DNA from: Rhodamnia argentea
Lineage: Eukaryota > Streptophyta > Magnoliopsida > Myrtales > Myrtaceae
Reading direction: 5' to 3'
NCBI RefSeq assembly: GCF_020921035.1
Contig: NC_063157.1
Location: 10,886,001 to 10,950,000 of the forward strand
DNA: 64,000 nucleotides
Positions 22,141 through 34,724 of the stretch are shown piece by piece. Positions within the stretch are counted from its first letter, which is position 1; every line of letters begins with the position of its first letter. Both the position numbers and the translations under genes were made by a program. The notes beneath the pieces were generated by a model that had not been told where the DNA came from, did not search any database, and saw only the letters and a list, made by a program, of their open reading frames with translations.

Positions 22141-23969
22141 CATCGACGGTCTGAATGAGTTGGGGGGGTGTCCATTCTGTTTGCTTCTTGTTTAGGTGCT
22201 TTCAGTTTCTTGTCATGTAATCTAAATTCTTTCATGGTGTTTTTTTAGCCCTGATCTGAGTTTCTAACCTTTTCATTTACACATTGATACTGCAGTTGAA
22301 GCTGTTCTGTATGAGATGCTCTGCAAATGGAATCCAGAGGTTTCTTGAAAACATTTTTAATTATTTTTCAATTTTCAGGCACACCCAATTTCCAGTACCA
22401 TTAGATTCTTCAAACTAGGTTGATTCACTTGTTGTTTGATTTAGGACAGGATATTGCAATGGGGAAAGTTGGGTGTGGCATGTGCAATCATAAGCATGCA
22501 TGTGTCCATGGGGAATCATAAGGATTAAGAAAGGAAAAAACAAAAGGGGGGGAGCTGAGTAAGCTAACATGCGAGTCAAAAGGGCAGTTTCAACCACCCT
22601 GCAACAACAATAATGCCTCGGATGACATTATTGGGTTTTCGTTTTTCAACTTGTCGCTTCATATGTTGGTCTTTTGGTTGATTACGTTAACGAATGCTTC
22701 AGGACACTTGTTAAACACGTTCGACGTGAAATGATTCGTCAATTTTTAAATATCGATGTCACATGACATGATTAAGGTGAATACGCTAGGAATTGCAAAG
22801 TTTGTTGATCCGTCGTTTGACGAGGGTTCTCGAGGCATCCCGTTAATAAAACCATCGAAGTACGGTCCAAATCACGTTGGTAATCTCCGGACTCGGAATC
22901 TCATTCATCTCGCCTTGTAATGAAATCCGACTCCGACTCCGACTCGATGCTCAACGGATCATCCAAACATGAAATTATTTGCGCTCGAAGGGGGATTCCC
23001 GCCGGAGATTACGCGGGACGGGAATAATTTAATGAGAGAGGAGGAGGGACAGGGGTCCAATCCAATCCATGTGACAATGGAGGGTGTGTCGCCGGAGCAC
23101 ACATGGGTTCACGTTCGGGTTACCGGGTTTCCCAATGCAATTTTTCTCAGCTGTCATTGAATTGTTATTGTCAGCCGTACCCCTCTTCTTCTTCTCTTCC
23201 AAATTTTACTCTCTCTTTTTTTAAATTTCCGGTACGTATCCCTAAGTTTGGGTCTCCCCATGAAATTTTGACTGACCTATGCAATTATATTATCTGGGAA
23301 TTTTTAAAAATATATTTATTGGGCGAGGACAGACATAACAATTACAGGGAAATACCAGAATAGATCTATAAGGTAACGAGGAAAAAAACGTTCGATAGTT
23401 AAATCTCACTTACTGGGTGGTTAAATTTTCTTTTTACCACTCCCTGGAGATACCCATTTGTATTTCATCTAATCGTAGAGGGAGCATGTTACGCCATGGG
23501 ATGGATATAAAACGGCGCCGAATTTGCCACCACGAGCAGACACTGATGGATAAACACACAAATTTCTGTGAAAACGGAGAGAAATCTCACGATCGTATCC
23601 TCGACGATAATGATTACGGCGTGATTTTTCCGACGTGAAGGGAGTGGGGCCCTGCCAATAGGTCCCGCGAGAATTTGAGCGAAAGGAGATGTATCTTTTT
23701 GTTTCGGTCCTTTCGCCACTATCGTGAATTGGAGTCTTCTTATACGCTAGTGCCGTCGATCGCATGATATGCTCTGGAACTATTACATTTGTTCATTTCT
23801 CTTACTCTTTTCTCGTTCGGCTTGTCTGGTTCGGGTTGTTGGTGCTTCGGGTCGGACGTATTCGATGTGGGCAAAAGAGTTGTGCAAAACCCGAACGGGC
23901 CCAATTCAAATCACTACGTGAATTGGGCCCACTGAAATTTGTGTTTACCGGAAAAGCTCGGCCCTTAAT
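22141..23969. other. TMK 3'UTR and intergenic DNA
   Basis: The first 100-300 bases are T-rich and probably hold the 3'UTR. No downstream gene is recognised. ORFs at 22969-23765 have no domain. 23500-23530 contains ATATAAAACGGCGCC, a possible isolated TATA-like box, but no ORF of note follows. Confidence 0.4.
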
Positions 23970-25468
23970 GCTCCATTTGTTTCACGGAAAATATGACCTT
24001 TCCGGAAAGTGTTTTCCAGGAAGTTATTTTTCAGGAAAATGACTTTCTTTTCCGATGTTTGGCAAAAACTTGAAAAAGTTCTGGAAAATATTTTCCGCCG
24101 TTTGGTAAGGAAAATTCATCTTATTTTAAGTTCGGAAACTTGATTATATTAATTTTTTAATTAATGCCATTCCAGTACCAATTTCATGAAAAAAGTTCAA
24201 TTTGGCAATTTCGATGAATTCTGACTTGAAGTTTAAAGGTGCAATTTTTTGGATTTTCTTTTTATGATTTTTTTTTATATTTTGAAATTAAAAAATAAAG
24301 GAAAATTAAATTGAATTGGTTCAAGGTTACCTTTCCGAATTTGAAACAATATCAAATCGATTCAATCCTACTTGCAGATAGGGTCGACGATGGTGCGAAC
24401 GGCGGTGTCTCAAGCGAAGGAGCCTCACGGTTCATGGTGAGTTCTGGGGATGCTTCGGCAATCTCAAATAAAAATCAATTCCGTATGTCAACTTATTGCA
24501 CCCACGGAAATTGCCACCTTGCAAGGCGGGGGACTCGCAATCGTGCTCTCCATTGTGGCCGTGAAGTCTTCAATGAATTTTCGTGGCCTCCAAAGTCTCC
24601 TGTGATCGGAATCCGCGGGAAGAGTCACCTGGTTGTCATCACTGCTTAGTAAGGGAGCTCATGGGTGACTGTTATGAATCGTTTTCTCGGCGAATGTTCA
24701 CCATTGGGCAAACTTGTGAAAATAGAGAGAATGGAGCTTCGTCTGGCCGTTAGTAAAAGCACGAGAACAGAGGGAGAGAGATGTGCCTTTAATTTTTGTG
24801 GAAACAAATGAAGGTGGTCCCCGTCGACTACGCTGCAGAGGTCTCGCGGCGCCTCCGGGAGCCACCCTTGGCGGCGACTCGGAATCGACCTTTGAATGCC
24901 TCGTCGACCCACTCGTCGACGTCAACTACGTCGGGGCGGTGAGCCTCAAGACCAGAAGGCCGACGTCATCCTGCGCGGCGAGTCCGCCGTCGAGCTCTGC
25001 GTGGAGCACGAGAAGTTCGGGACGGACGTCACGACTTTATTCCTTGCTATAGCTTTCCTTGCTCGAGGCCGAAGCCATTGGTTGCGGCAGTAGCATGCAA
25101 CCCGCCGAGGGAGAAGAAGGAATACTAAAAAAAAAGACAAAAAAAATAACAAAGGAAGTAATTAAAAAATAGATTTTATCCGAAAAATAAAAAATGAAAA
25201 TTTTGAATTTTGCAAAAATAAATAAAAAACGAAAAGAAACCAAAAATAAAAAATTAAAAATAAAAAATAGTTGAAAGAGAGGAGGAATGAAAAGTGTGGA
25301 AAATGTTTTCCTCTTCTCAAAATGAGGAAATCATTTTCCTTAGTTTTAGAAGGTTTTTTTTGTTGACCGGAAAATATTTTCCTTTGACCGCTCATTTTCC
25401 GCCCCCCAAACACCGAAATTGGGGAAAATGTTTTCCGGAAAAATATTTTCCGTGAAACAAATGGAGCC
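23970..25468. mobile_element. 1.5-kb foldback element with gene-like GC-rich interior
   Basis: The left end GCTCCATTTGTTTCACGGAA (23970) is matched by its exact complement at the right end (about 25449-25468). Subterminal arms with repeated GGAAAAT-TTTTCC words run for about 140-180 bp on both sides. The interior 24380-25095 is unusually GC-rich and partly coding-like: one frame reads ECLVDPLVDVNYVGAVSLKT (about 24893-24953), and another reads ADVILRGESAVELCVEHEKF followed by GTD (about 24958-25026). I do not recognise the source protein. This looks like an element carrying a captured gene piece. Target-site duplication not resolved. Confidence 0.6.
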
Positions 25469-27081
25469 TAAAACCTGAAACTATTAGTTACATAGGTTTC
25501 AAGTCCCCTATACTGTCTTATATTTTTAAATCATTTATGACAGTTCTAGTTATTAATACATTCAACATTTGATTACATAACATGAATGGATTCCATGATA
25601 AAATAAATATCCATGTCTTAAATAAATCAGCTTTCAGCCATCAGTTAAATCTATTAACAAGATACCAATGCGTTACATGAACATCAGTTTATCTTTGTTA
25701 TATTACTTTATACATTGGCATTGGCATAAATATTATGACAAAATACATATTTCCATCATGTTATATGTTTTTTTAGCAAAATATTTAGTACGCAATTGCA
25801 TCCTTACTTTTTACTTATGGACTGCCATGTTATTTTATCTATTTTGCTATCAATATTTTAATTGTCAAATAACTAAAAGGTTGGCAATTTACTTATGTTG
25901 AATTATATTTAAAGCATGTTATAAAAAATTTTGTGATGATGTATTTTTATAATGATCTTTTGTCATTAGTTACTTCTCAAATATGAAGACAATATGAGAT
26001 TGATCAGTTTGTATTGTTATTTCTCAACTTGCACAGCTTTAAAAAAAAAATTTGTTATCTTTTAGATTTACGTGAAGTTTAGTTTAAAGTGATTTCAAAA
26101 GGTCATGTAGATTTGTTATTTGATTAATAAAGAATATGAGAGATGAAATTGTGACATTTATAATTTATAATATGAGTGCATGCAATATTTCGCGACAAAT
26201 GAAAACACTTCCATCGTGTGACTCTCGTTAGTGAGTGATGCAATTGGAATTGTTGCCTTCGATCTTCTGGAGTGGGAGGGAGGTAGGGAAACAAATCAAG
26301 AAGAGGATAATGCAATGAATGAGAATACAGTGAGGGCCAGCTTTAAAGGCCACCGAATATCCCGAGACTCTATTGGGTAAAATATTTTTTTATACCCATC
26401 ACGTGAGCTCATTTCATCTCGATTATTAAATAGTTCAAATCCCCATATAAGATTCATAATAATTTGACAATTATGATAGTATATTTTTATATATTTAGTT
26501 ACATTTTTGTATTAATAGCGAATAATTAGATCGTTTATTGGAGCCAAAGTAAAAATTTTAAGGAAGATTTTTTTTTCCTTCGATGACATGATCATAATAT
26601 TTAATTCTGGCTCACATGCATTGAAGACCGTATTTTTGCTCTTTCATTGTTTCTTGTACTTTTCTTTTTGTTGATGAGTCCAGCGAGGGTCGCGGGCAGA
26701 GGCCTGCCCCAGACCTGGCAAGGGTCGGGTCTTCATCGAACTTTGAAAAAAAAAAGAAAACAAAAAGGAAAAACAAAAATAAAAACAAAACAAAATAAAA
26801 AAAATCAAAATTTTTATTTTTTAAAAAAATTATAAATATTGTCCATAATGTTTTAGCAATATCATTTTTTAATAATTTATAAGTATTGCTGAATTTGATT
26901 AAATACAGAAATGTTTTAGTAATATGGGTCAAGGTCAGGTATGGATAAAAAAACTTGCATTACAATAAATGGGTTAAGGGACCATTTATGACCTGATCCA
27001 ACCTACTCATTCAGCAGGCCTAGCCAAACCCATGCTCCATATAACCATTATTTTTCTTTTCTAAAGCTATTATGTTTTGAC
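25469..27081. other. AT-rich intergenic DNA
   Basis: Very AT-rich, with no gene. 26680-26740 has a small GC-rich patch (GCGAGGGTCGCGGGC) followed by an A-rich tract, the same core-plus-tract pattern as the foldback elements, but I could not pair the arms. Confidence 0.4.
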
Positions 27082-27415
27082 TATAGGTGGCCGGTTCCGG
27101 CTTAGGAATCGGCGGTTCCGGTTCCGGGTTTGGAACCGCCGGTTTCGGGCGGAGTTCCGGTTCGGGTTCGAACCGCCGGTTCCTAGGCCCAAATTGCTCT
27201 TTTCCCCCAAGCCTCCTCCCTTTTTTTTATTTTTTTAAGCGGGTTGGAACCGACCCGTAACCGGCGGTTCTAGGCCGGTTCCTAAAATTTAGAAACCGTA
27301 ACCGGCCCTTGAGGGCCGGTTCCGGGTTGGAACCGTGAGCCGGGTCAACGGGCCGGGTCAATGGGCCGAGTCAACGGGCCGATTACGGGCCCACGGTTCC
27401 ATTTGGCCATGTCTA
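27082..27415. mobile_element. Small hAT-type MITE with 8-bp target-site duplication
   Basis: A 334-bp element flanked by the direct repeat GTTTTGAC at 27074-27081 and 27416-27423. The ends are TATAGGTGGCC on the left and TAGACATGGCC on the complement of the right. The interior is a dense array of GGTTCCGG, GGAACCGCC and their complements, able to fold on itself. It resembles the CCGGACCGG-rich element at 10673-11366 in style but not in exact sequence. Non-coding. Confidence 0.75.
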
Positions 27416-27837
27416 GTTTTGACCTTGAACCCACTATGATCCTCAAGTTTGCCACTAAAGTCATCGACACAAAGAATGCACGCTAAAAGCATTTTAACAA
27501 ACTCAGAAACTGTCATTATAACTCGTCTTTAAGAGAACGGAAAACTTTAATCACGATAAGCGAATTTTTGTTTATCTAGAAATTAATAATTAATTTTTTA
27601 TTGCAATTACTCAAATGGTTAATCCTTCTTTCTTCCGCAGTAGATGTACTTTGACGGTTAATACTTGACATTAACGCGGCACTCAGTTAGCACCGTATCA
27701 ACCATAACTAGTAAAATATATTAAGTTTAGGCTAAAAAGAATTGAAAATCAGATTATTTTTATGCCGAGGGCCGTTGACCCTCGGGCATGCATGGTGGGG
27801 GCCTGCAAGCCATTGGTCATTAGGTGAAAAGAGGGAG

Positions 27838-28397
27838 AATTTATAAAAAAGATTCTTAAACTTATTGTAGAACGACTAATTAAGTGTTATACTTTTTAAT
27901 TTTGTCAATTTAGTCATGAATCTTTTGACAATTTTTAATCTAATCCATCCAGTCAATTTAGACTGGAAAACGTTGGCATGGCGGTCCAATCGCCTTCGGC
28001 CGTCCTACATTGTACAATGGTGCTGACGCGAACGATTTTTTCAACTTTTAGAATTTTTTTTGGGATTTTTTTCCCTTTTCTTTTCTTTCTTTTCAAATTT
28101 TAATTTTTTTTCCTCTTCTAATGTTCATATTTTTCCCTCGCAGGTCAAAGGAAAGATTTTTTAAAAGAAAAAATAAGAAACAATTGCCACGTCAATGCTG
28201 GTAGCTAGCCATGCACACAGGATAGTCGGCATTGGTTGGACGCCACATCAATAACTTCCGGTCTAAATTGGTTGGATGGACTATATTGAAAAATTATATA
28301 AAAAAAAATTTAGAACTAAATTGATCAAATTAAAAAGTTTAGAACTGAATTAGCTGTCGCACAATAGGTTTAGGACTGCATAGAAAATTTTTCCTGT
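27838..28397. mobile_element. Foldback MITE (same family as 5948-6522)
   Basis: The left arm (27838-27965) with GTCAATTTAGTCATGAATC and the right arm (28255-28397) with ACTAAATTGATCAAATTAA and GGTTTAGGACTGCATAG are inverted copies. The middle has a short GC-rich patch, then T/C-rich (28040-28145) and A-rich (28155-28180) tracts. Non-coding. Confidence 0.65.
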
Positions 28398-31239
28398 GAA
28401 AGGCCTGCCATGAGTTTGAAAAGGGCTCATGAGACGTTGTGAATTAGGCAAAGGCTCGTGTTCCCTTGAGTTTGAACCTAGAAATGTTGGTTCCACGGAC
28501 TTTAGGTGTCCCCCATTAGTTTCTTGTAGATTCATTAAGAGCACATTTGGAGTTGATTAGCACTCGTTCACTGTTTCTAACCCCATGAACTATGGTACAC
28601 TAAAAGTGTTACAGTGATGACTTTAGTGCCAAAATTTTTTGTCCGATCTGAGGATAAATTTCGGGCAGAAGTCCTACATGGCATTTATAATAAATATTTT
28701 ATTCTGACATGGTTTTTTTTTTCCTTAAAAGATAAGTCCAACGTGGACTCTCTGGCTCTAAACCACGCCCCACGGTTTTCCTCTCAAATATTGATATCAT
28801 TCCTCTTTCTTCGTTCCGACGGCTTGGACAATGTCACTCTGAAATTTCGATCGTTCGTTCGCACGCCGTCTTTGTCTCTCTCACTCAGTCGACATTGTCA
28901 TTATCTCTCACTCACATGCTAAATTGGTGCGAGAAAAAACTAGGGCATGGTGATTGGAGGGACAATTAGGGCTCGGTGGTTTTGGGGAAAAGTTAGGGCT
29001 CGAATTTGGGGTTCGGTGCTAAAGGGAGGAATCTCGCAAAGGAAAAGGTGTGCCTTTAATTGTGGTTTGCGCTCCGAGCCTTTTCTATACGTGATGCATC
29101 AATCTTTTCCGGAAATTCAATCAAGTTCAAGATATTCTTCTTGGACTTTTAAGCCAACGATAACAATAATGTTCACCTTTGTCTTTGCTTTGTTGAAACG
29201 AACTTAAGTCGCTTCTCCTTATTCTACTCTCCATTGCAAGATCTGGGCGCTTAATTTTGGGGAAAACAAAATCAAATTAGGATTTGTGAAACGTTATGTT
29301 TGATTTAGGATTTGAGATGCCCTTGGTCCGAAGTAGGGTTTTTATTTGGGGCAAAGCATTTAGATGACGTCCTTTGATCTATTAATGCTAACTAGGCACA
29401 CCGGGGAACCACGTCGGCTAGGGAAATTGATTAAGTATTGTCACGTCATATTTTTTATATCCTAAAATCATAGTTGGCACTTAAGTGATTTTTCTTTTTT
29501 AAAGTGGCTGTTAAATGATGCACTTTTAAGTCCTTTTCTCACTTTAAAAAAAATCAAGTTTTTTTTCCTTGAAATGGCCATATCATGGCCCTGCCCTCAA
29601 AAGATAAAATAGTATGCAACGTCATTTTGTTCCGTTACTTAAATTGGTCAAAATTAATGAAGGTGCTCGACTGTATCAATTTGATAAGTTTTGGAGTTTA
29701 ATTGAACTATTTGAAAGTTTTATAATTCAATTGTACTTTTACTAAGATTGCTGATGCACTTATTCTCGCTTTTTATACGAATCATGACTTTCTAAGAATT
29801 TAATTTTTCTTTTTGTACCTTGTTACGGGTTCATGGATTTGTTCCTCAGCCTTTCCTTTCATTAACTTACAAACTCGGGCTATACATTTTTATAATGTTA
29901 GTGCCAATAAATTTAGATGCATATTATGCGCAATAATGGATAAACTTTTTAATATGTGATTTTTTATAACTTAGATGCAGGAATTTGTTCCATCAACTTA
30001 AGAACTCAGCTTATAAATATTTCAAAATAGATACACATACTAGTACAGATTTATTACCATATGCATAAGAACTAGATATGCAGAATCGGGTATTTGCTAG
30101 GATTGCATGTTTGTTAAAGTGACTATGAAAAGTAAATTATTGGGTAAAGCTCGGACAGAGTGTGCCACGTGGCTCAGCTCAGTCAGGGATGGAGATATGT
30201 TTTTCTTAATGGGATTGGAGATTGTTGATTACTTATGGCTTTCACACATTTAAATGGGTGAAACTTTTATAATGCGAAAGGAAAAATCTAGATGACCATA
30301 TCGTTGTGCAGGGTATGCAGATTTCATATGTTATCCTGCGCAGCCCCGCTAGAGGTGCAATCACCAGGGCTCTCGAGCCCCCGGCGTAGTCCATGGCAAG
30401 CCCTCGCCGAGAAACCTGGCCGGATAAGTTTCACCATTACCGCCGTGCTACAAACGGAGCCTCCGTTGATTAGTATTCTCTCTCGCCTGACGTCTCTTTC
30501 TCAATTTGATTTCGCGTTGAACGGTTCTCTCTTTTTCACATCCAATTTTGGTGGTCGAAAGATAGTCGCTCGCGCCGAGGACACCGCATAGAAAGTAGGG
30601 CAGAGATGTAAACGAGGAGCACTGTACTGTAACATTTGCTAGCTTTAGGTACACAACTCGGTAAACCCATTTGATTTTCACACAGGTGTATTGAAAGTTT
30701 ATCCTCTGGTCGAAACTTTATGCAACTTTGTGCAATAATTCTACCATGTAGCTATTTTGTTTTATAGTACTTCTCATTATTCGGGTAACGATTGCGGGTA
30801 AAAAACCTAGAATCGAAGCAAAGAAGACTCCAGGAGGCTTCAGGGGGTTTGGACAATGTAGCTTGTGACAGAGGTGGAATGTACGCATTCATGTCGAAAA
30901 CTATGGTTCGGAAGAGGGGGGGGAAGCAGAGGGATTGCTTGCACGCTCCTCGTACTTGACTCGTAAGCAACTTTCGAGGTGGACTTGTTTTCTTAACGTA
31001 CAATGCTTGCGTGCTTAACATGCATGGTTGAAAAAAGATTGAACATGTACAAAGAGTACCGTACTTTCGGGTTCTTCCGTATCAAATAGAGTCATGCCGG
31101 GCCAGATAGGAAATAATAGACTGGCCGCATCTGAGAAGCTCGACGCATACATACCTCGGAGCCGCAAAAAAAATTTTTTTTTTTTATTTTCTGGATTAAG
31201 CAAGTAGATAATAAAGAAGTACGGTACGAATATCATAAT
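28398..31239. other. Intergenic DNA without a recognised gene
   Basis: Scattered ORFs up to 102 residues, none with a domain. A CT-rich stretch at 28870-28920 and a GC-rich island at 30335-30580 could be remnants of a first exon, but I find no supporting splice sites or motif. T-run at 31170-31187. Confidence 0.4.
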
Positions 31240-32410
31240 TTTTTTTTCGCTCATTTAAGTGCCACAAATTTGAAATATTGAGCATTTAAGTGCCATCGGC
31301 GATTTGCCATGCCGGAGATCCAAACACCGAAAAATCTGAAGTGGCATCGCCGGGACACTTTTTTCTTTTTGAATTTTCTAATTTATTTTTGGAATTTTTT
31401 TTTATATTTATAATTTTTTATGTTTCTTTTGCTTCTTGCTTTGTATTTTTTTTCCCTTGGCTGGCGAGGGACGCCGGCCACGAAATCCTCGCTAGTGGCC
31501 GACGGGGCGGTGATGGCCCTAGGCAATGGCCGTTGCGCCCTCACTCGCGGTCGAAAGGCTTCAAGGCCTCGCCGACTGCGGGCAAGGGCCACCTTGCCCG
31601 CAATCGGTGAGGCCGTGATCGCCTTTGCTTAGGGCCGTTGCCATCTAACCAACCAAGGGCAAGGGTTTCGTGAGAGGCGAGGGTCGCCGATAACCCTATT
31701 ACTTCTTGTCGAGCAAGTAACAAGGGATTCATTGAAATTCATCAAAATCAGGCATACATAATCTTTTTTTTATTATATTACATTCTATATGATAGTATTA
31801 TGCATACAATATATATTTGGGTTAGCAAAAAAATCCTTCGAGATGCGGTAATACATCCAAAAAAACTATTCCATCAAACCTATTCCCCCTTGGATCCGGG
31901 AATATCGACATGTACTAAATGCCCTATTCAAGTCAAAGAACTTACACCAAATAGTTAACCAACATGTTAACTAATCGATTATGATGAATTGGGTAGAAGT
32001 TTTGTATAAATGTATCGCCATACTATTAATTTTAAGTATTTGGATTTAAGTTATTTTCTTTCTAAGAGGTGGAATAGAATAACCCAATTGAATTGTAATG
32101 ATAAATTGGATCGGATTTTGCAGTATTTCGATGTGACATGAGTTTGAAAGGAATTCAAGAATCAGTTTTGTGTCCAAGGGAAAAAAAAACAAAAAGCAAG
32201 CAAAAGAAAAATAACAACTTCAAAATAAATAAATAAATAAACAAATAATAAAAATATGTACGTGTCACTGAAAAATTAAATAAAAAAATGCATGGGAGAT
32301 AATCTGTCGGAAATGACACTCAAGTGATCGATTTTATTCCGATATGGTATTTAAGTTGGCGAAAAAAAAAGTTATAATATTTAAGTACATGCCGTAGAAA
32401 AGTTACGACA
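31240..32410. mobile_element. Larger relative of the 13362-13739 MITE
   Basis: The left end (CATTTAAGTGCCACAAATTT and AGCATTTAAGTGCCATCGG) and right end (32310-32405, GACACTCAAGTGATCGATTT, AATATTTAAGTACATGCCG, AAAAGTTACGAC) carry the same arm words as 13362-13739 in inverted orientation. The interior holds a T-rich tract, a 250-bp GC-rich core (31455-31700) and about 600 bp of AT-rich DNA. Exact ends and target duplication are unclear. Confidence 0.45.
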
Positions 32411-33524
32411 ACTTCTTCTTTTCTCGATTAGATGGTGTCCCATGTCAATTTTCGCGAAACTCGACCCTTTTTTGCCTTTGCCATTTGAATTCATGGTCCG
32501 AACATCTGAACTCCACCGCCACCGGTCGTCTCTCCCCCTGGGCAGTCTCAAAAGCTCTTTCGAGCTAACTGGTTTTGCTTGCATTTTCATCTACCTCGCG
32601 CCAGGACGGCCCCCAATGCCTTACCCTAGAAACTGGTCAAAAACAAGAAAGTCTAGTACTCAGCCCTTCACGTGAACGGCGATTTAAAAACTAGCGACTG
32701 GTTCGCAAGTTTCGGGGGGAGAAGCGGTCGAGAGAGACGAGCGCTTCCAGGTGTTGTATCCTCAGTACAGAAAACAGGGACGACCCGGGAATCGAGGGGG
32801 CTTTTGCATGTGGGTCAAGAAACTCTCCAAGGCTTTTGCCTTGGTTTACGTGCAGCTGTGTCCCAATTCCTCCGATTTCGGATCCGATTCAACGCGACCC
32901 CTTTTCAAGATTTCATCATCTCGATGTGTCAAACCCCTGTAAACAGAGCTATGGACAGAGCAATTAAGGACTACCCCCCATTTGGATTCTTGCCTCCACT
33001 TGGCACTTCGTACGGAACAAGATAGATATCGTGATGGGGACTCCAACGAGCCCAACACCGACCGTTGACCCTGGAACCCTCTGAAACCAACTCCATTAGA
33101 ATACTGAGCCTTGCTGTGTTTGCTGAAATGGTCGCGGTTCTTGCCGTTGTATATTCATTTGTTTTTGCCCTCCATTGGCCATCGCATTGAAGGCTGAAAG
33201 ATCCGCCGATTCATGCTCCTTCCATTTGTTTATAATACCCTTCTCCTGTTGTTTCCGCATGGGATTGGGAGAGACCTAGGTGAGGCCTGTCCCACGTCAG
33301 AACAGAACTTGGGTTTTGACTTTGAGGAAGAGTTTTTGCTTCTTGGACCAAAAGCCCCCACCAAATCTGCCTTTCAAGATCTCAAGCTTTGACCTGTCTT
33401 GTGATCTCATTTGAATGATGATTCAGTGAGAGCTGCTTCGGATCCTATTTCATGGCATTGGACCATCTTGCAAATTCACTTCCAGTGGAAACTCTTGTTT
33501 AGTCGGAATCGTTAGAGGCCAACA
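32411..33524 (+). promoter_or_regulatory. Upstream region of the methyltransferase gene
   Basis: 1.1 kb before the methyltransferase ATG. A TTTATAATACCC stretch at about 33228-33239 is the best TATA-like candidate, giving a leader of about 260 bases. Small ORFs at 32442-33025 carry no recognised domain and are probably not genes. Confidence 0.35.
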
Positions 33525-34724
33525 ATGGAGTTTTCGCATAAAAGAAGGCCCGTCACCACCAACTGGTTCTTTCTCTTCCTCCTCTTGTCAACCAACCTCC
33601 TCACCCTCCTCTACTCCACCACTTTCTACTCCTCTTGCTCTCACTCTCCTAAGATAGTGGTCACTGAATCGACGGTCACCGTCCCTTCTCAATCCACGGT
33701 TCGCTCCGCTGCGACCGCTTCCCTGCACGCTGCGTCGGAGGATGATCTCCCGCCCGAGTTCAAGGCCTTTACTTCGGGCCAGCTCCTCCCGTTTGGGGTC
33801 AACCCAAACTTCGACTCCGACACCATGTACCCTCCGGTCGGCCGCCCGTGCACCATGTTCCCGGACTTGCTCCGCCGCTTCATGACCTACAAGGTGAATG
33901 GCTCGTGCCCGGACGACGAGCTCCTGGCGCAGAAGCTCCTGCTCAAGGGGTGCGAGCCGCTCCCGCGCCGCCGTTGCCGCCACGCCTCGCCCCGGGACTA
34001 TGTGGAGCCGTACCCTCTCCCGACTAGTCTCTGGACCACCCCCTCGGATTCTTCTGTAGTCTGGACGGCCTACACTTGCAAGAATTATGACTGCCTAATC
34101 AACCGGAAGCACAGGCAGCAGGGCTTTGATGACTGTAAGGACTGCTTCGACCTTGACGGTGCTGAGAAGAACCGTTGGACTGCCGCCAAGAGCAATGGCG
34201 GCCTCGACTTCACCATCGACGAAGTCCTGGCGACGAAGAAGCCAGGGACGATAAGGATCGGGCTTGACATCGGTGGTGGGGTTGCCACTTTTGCTGTGAG
34301 GATGAGAGACAGGAACATAACCATCATCACCACTTCCATGAACTTGAATGGCCCTTTCAACAACTTCATAGCATCAAGAGGGGTTGTGCCTCTCTACATC
34401 AGCATCTCTCAGAGGCTTCCCTTTTTCGACAACACGCTGGACATCGTCCACTCGATGCACGTGATGAGTAACTGGATCCCGACCATGCTTTTGCACTTCA
34501 TGATGTTCGACATTTACCGGGTCCTGAGACCGGGGGGTCTGTTTTGGCTTGATCATTTCTTCTGCGTGGGCGAACAGTTGGAGCACGTGTACACTCCTCT
34601 CATCGACAGCATCGGGTTCAACAAGATAAAGTGGGTCGTCGGTCGGAAACTCGACCGGGGGCCAGAGCTCCAGGAGATGTACCTCTCGGCTTTGCTCGAG
34701 AAGCCATTGAAGAATTCCTGGTGA
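33525..34724 (+). CDS. Golgi-type SAM-dependent methyltransferase (DUF248/At1g29790-like)
   Basis: A single uninterrupted exon of 399 residues. Residues about 14-34 (WFFLFLLLSTNLLTLLYS) form one hydrophobic segment near the N-terminus, after a short basic tail, giving a type II membrane (Golgi) topology. Then come a Ser/Thr-rich stem and a Cys-rich region (GCEPLPRRRC, CKNYDC, CKDCF). A Rossmann-fold methyltransferase follows, with SAM-binding motif I IGLDIGGGVATFAVRM (about 243-258), the DIVHSMHVMSNW region (from residue 306), and RVLRPGGLFWLDHFF (about 332-346). This arrangement matches the At1g29790-type short relatives of QUASIMODO2-like putative pectin methyltransferases. The substrate is unknown; a role in cell-wall polysaccharide methylation is inferred from the family. 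Start chosen at the first in-frame ATG ahead of the membrane anchor; no lesions. Confidence 0.88.
   Translation: MEFSHKRRPVTTNWFFLFLLLSTNLLTLLYSTTFYSSCSHSPKIVVTESTVTVPSQSTVRSAATASLHAASEDDLPPEFKAFTSGQLLPFGVNPNFDSDTMYPPVGRPCTMFPDLLRRFMTYKVNGSCPDDELLAQKLLLKGCEPLPRRRCRHASPRDYVEPYPLPTSLWTTPSDSSVVWTAYTCKNYDCLINRKHRQQGFDDCKDCFDLDGAEKNRWTAAKSNGGLDFTIDEVLATKKPGTIRIGLDIGGGVATFAVRMRDRNITIITTSMNLNGPFNNFIASRGVVPLYISISQRLPFFDNTLDIVHSMHVMSNWIPTMLLHFMMFDIYRVLRPGGLFWLDHFFCVGEQLEHVYTPLIDSIGFNKIKWVVGRKLDRGPELQEMYLSALLEKPLKNSW

Noticed and set aside
28614-29207. ORFs of 102 and 86 residues
   Set aside because: No domain, AT-rich context, no splice or promoter support.
30292-30591. 99-residue ORF in a GC-rich island
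   Set aside because: Could be an exon relic, but no motif or homologous peptide is recognised and no flanking splice structure supports it.
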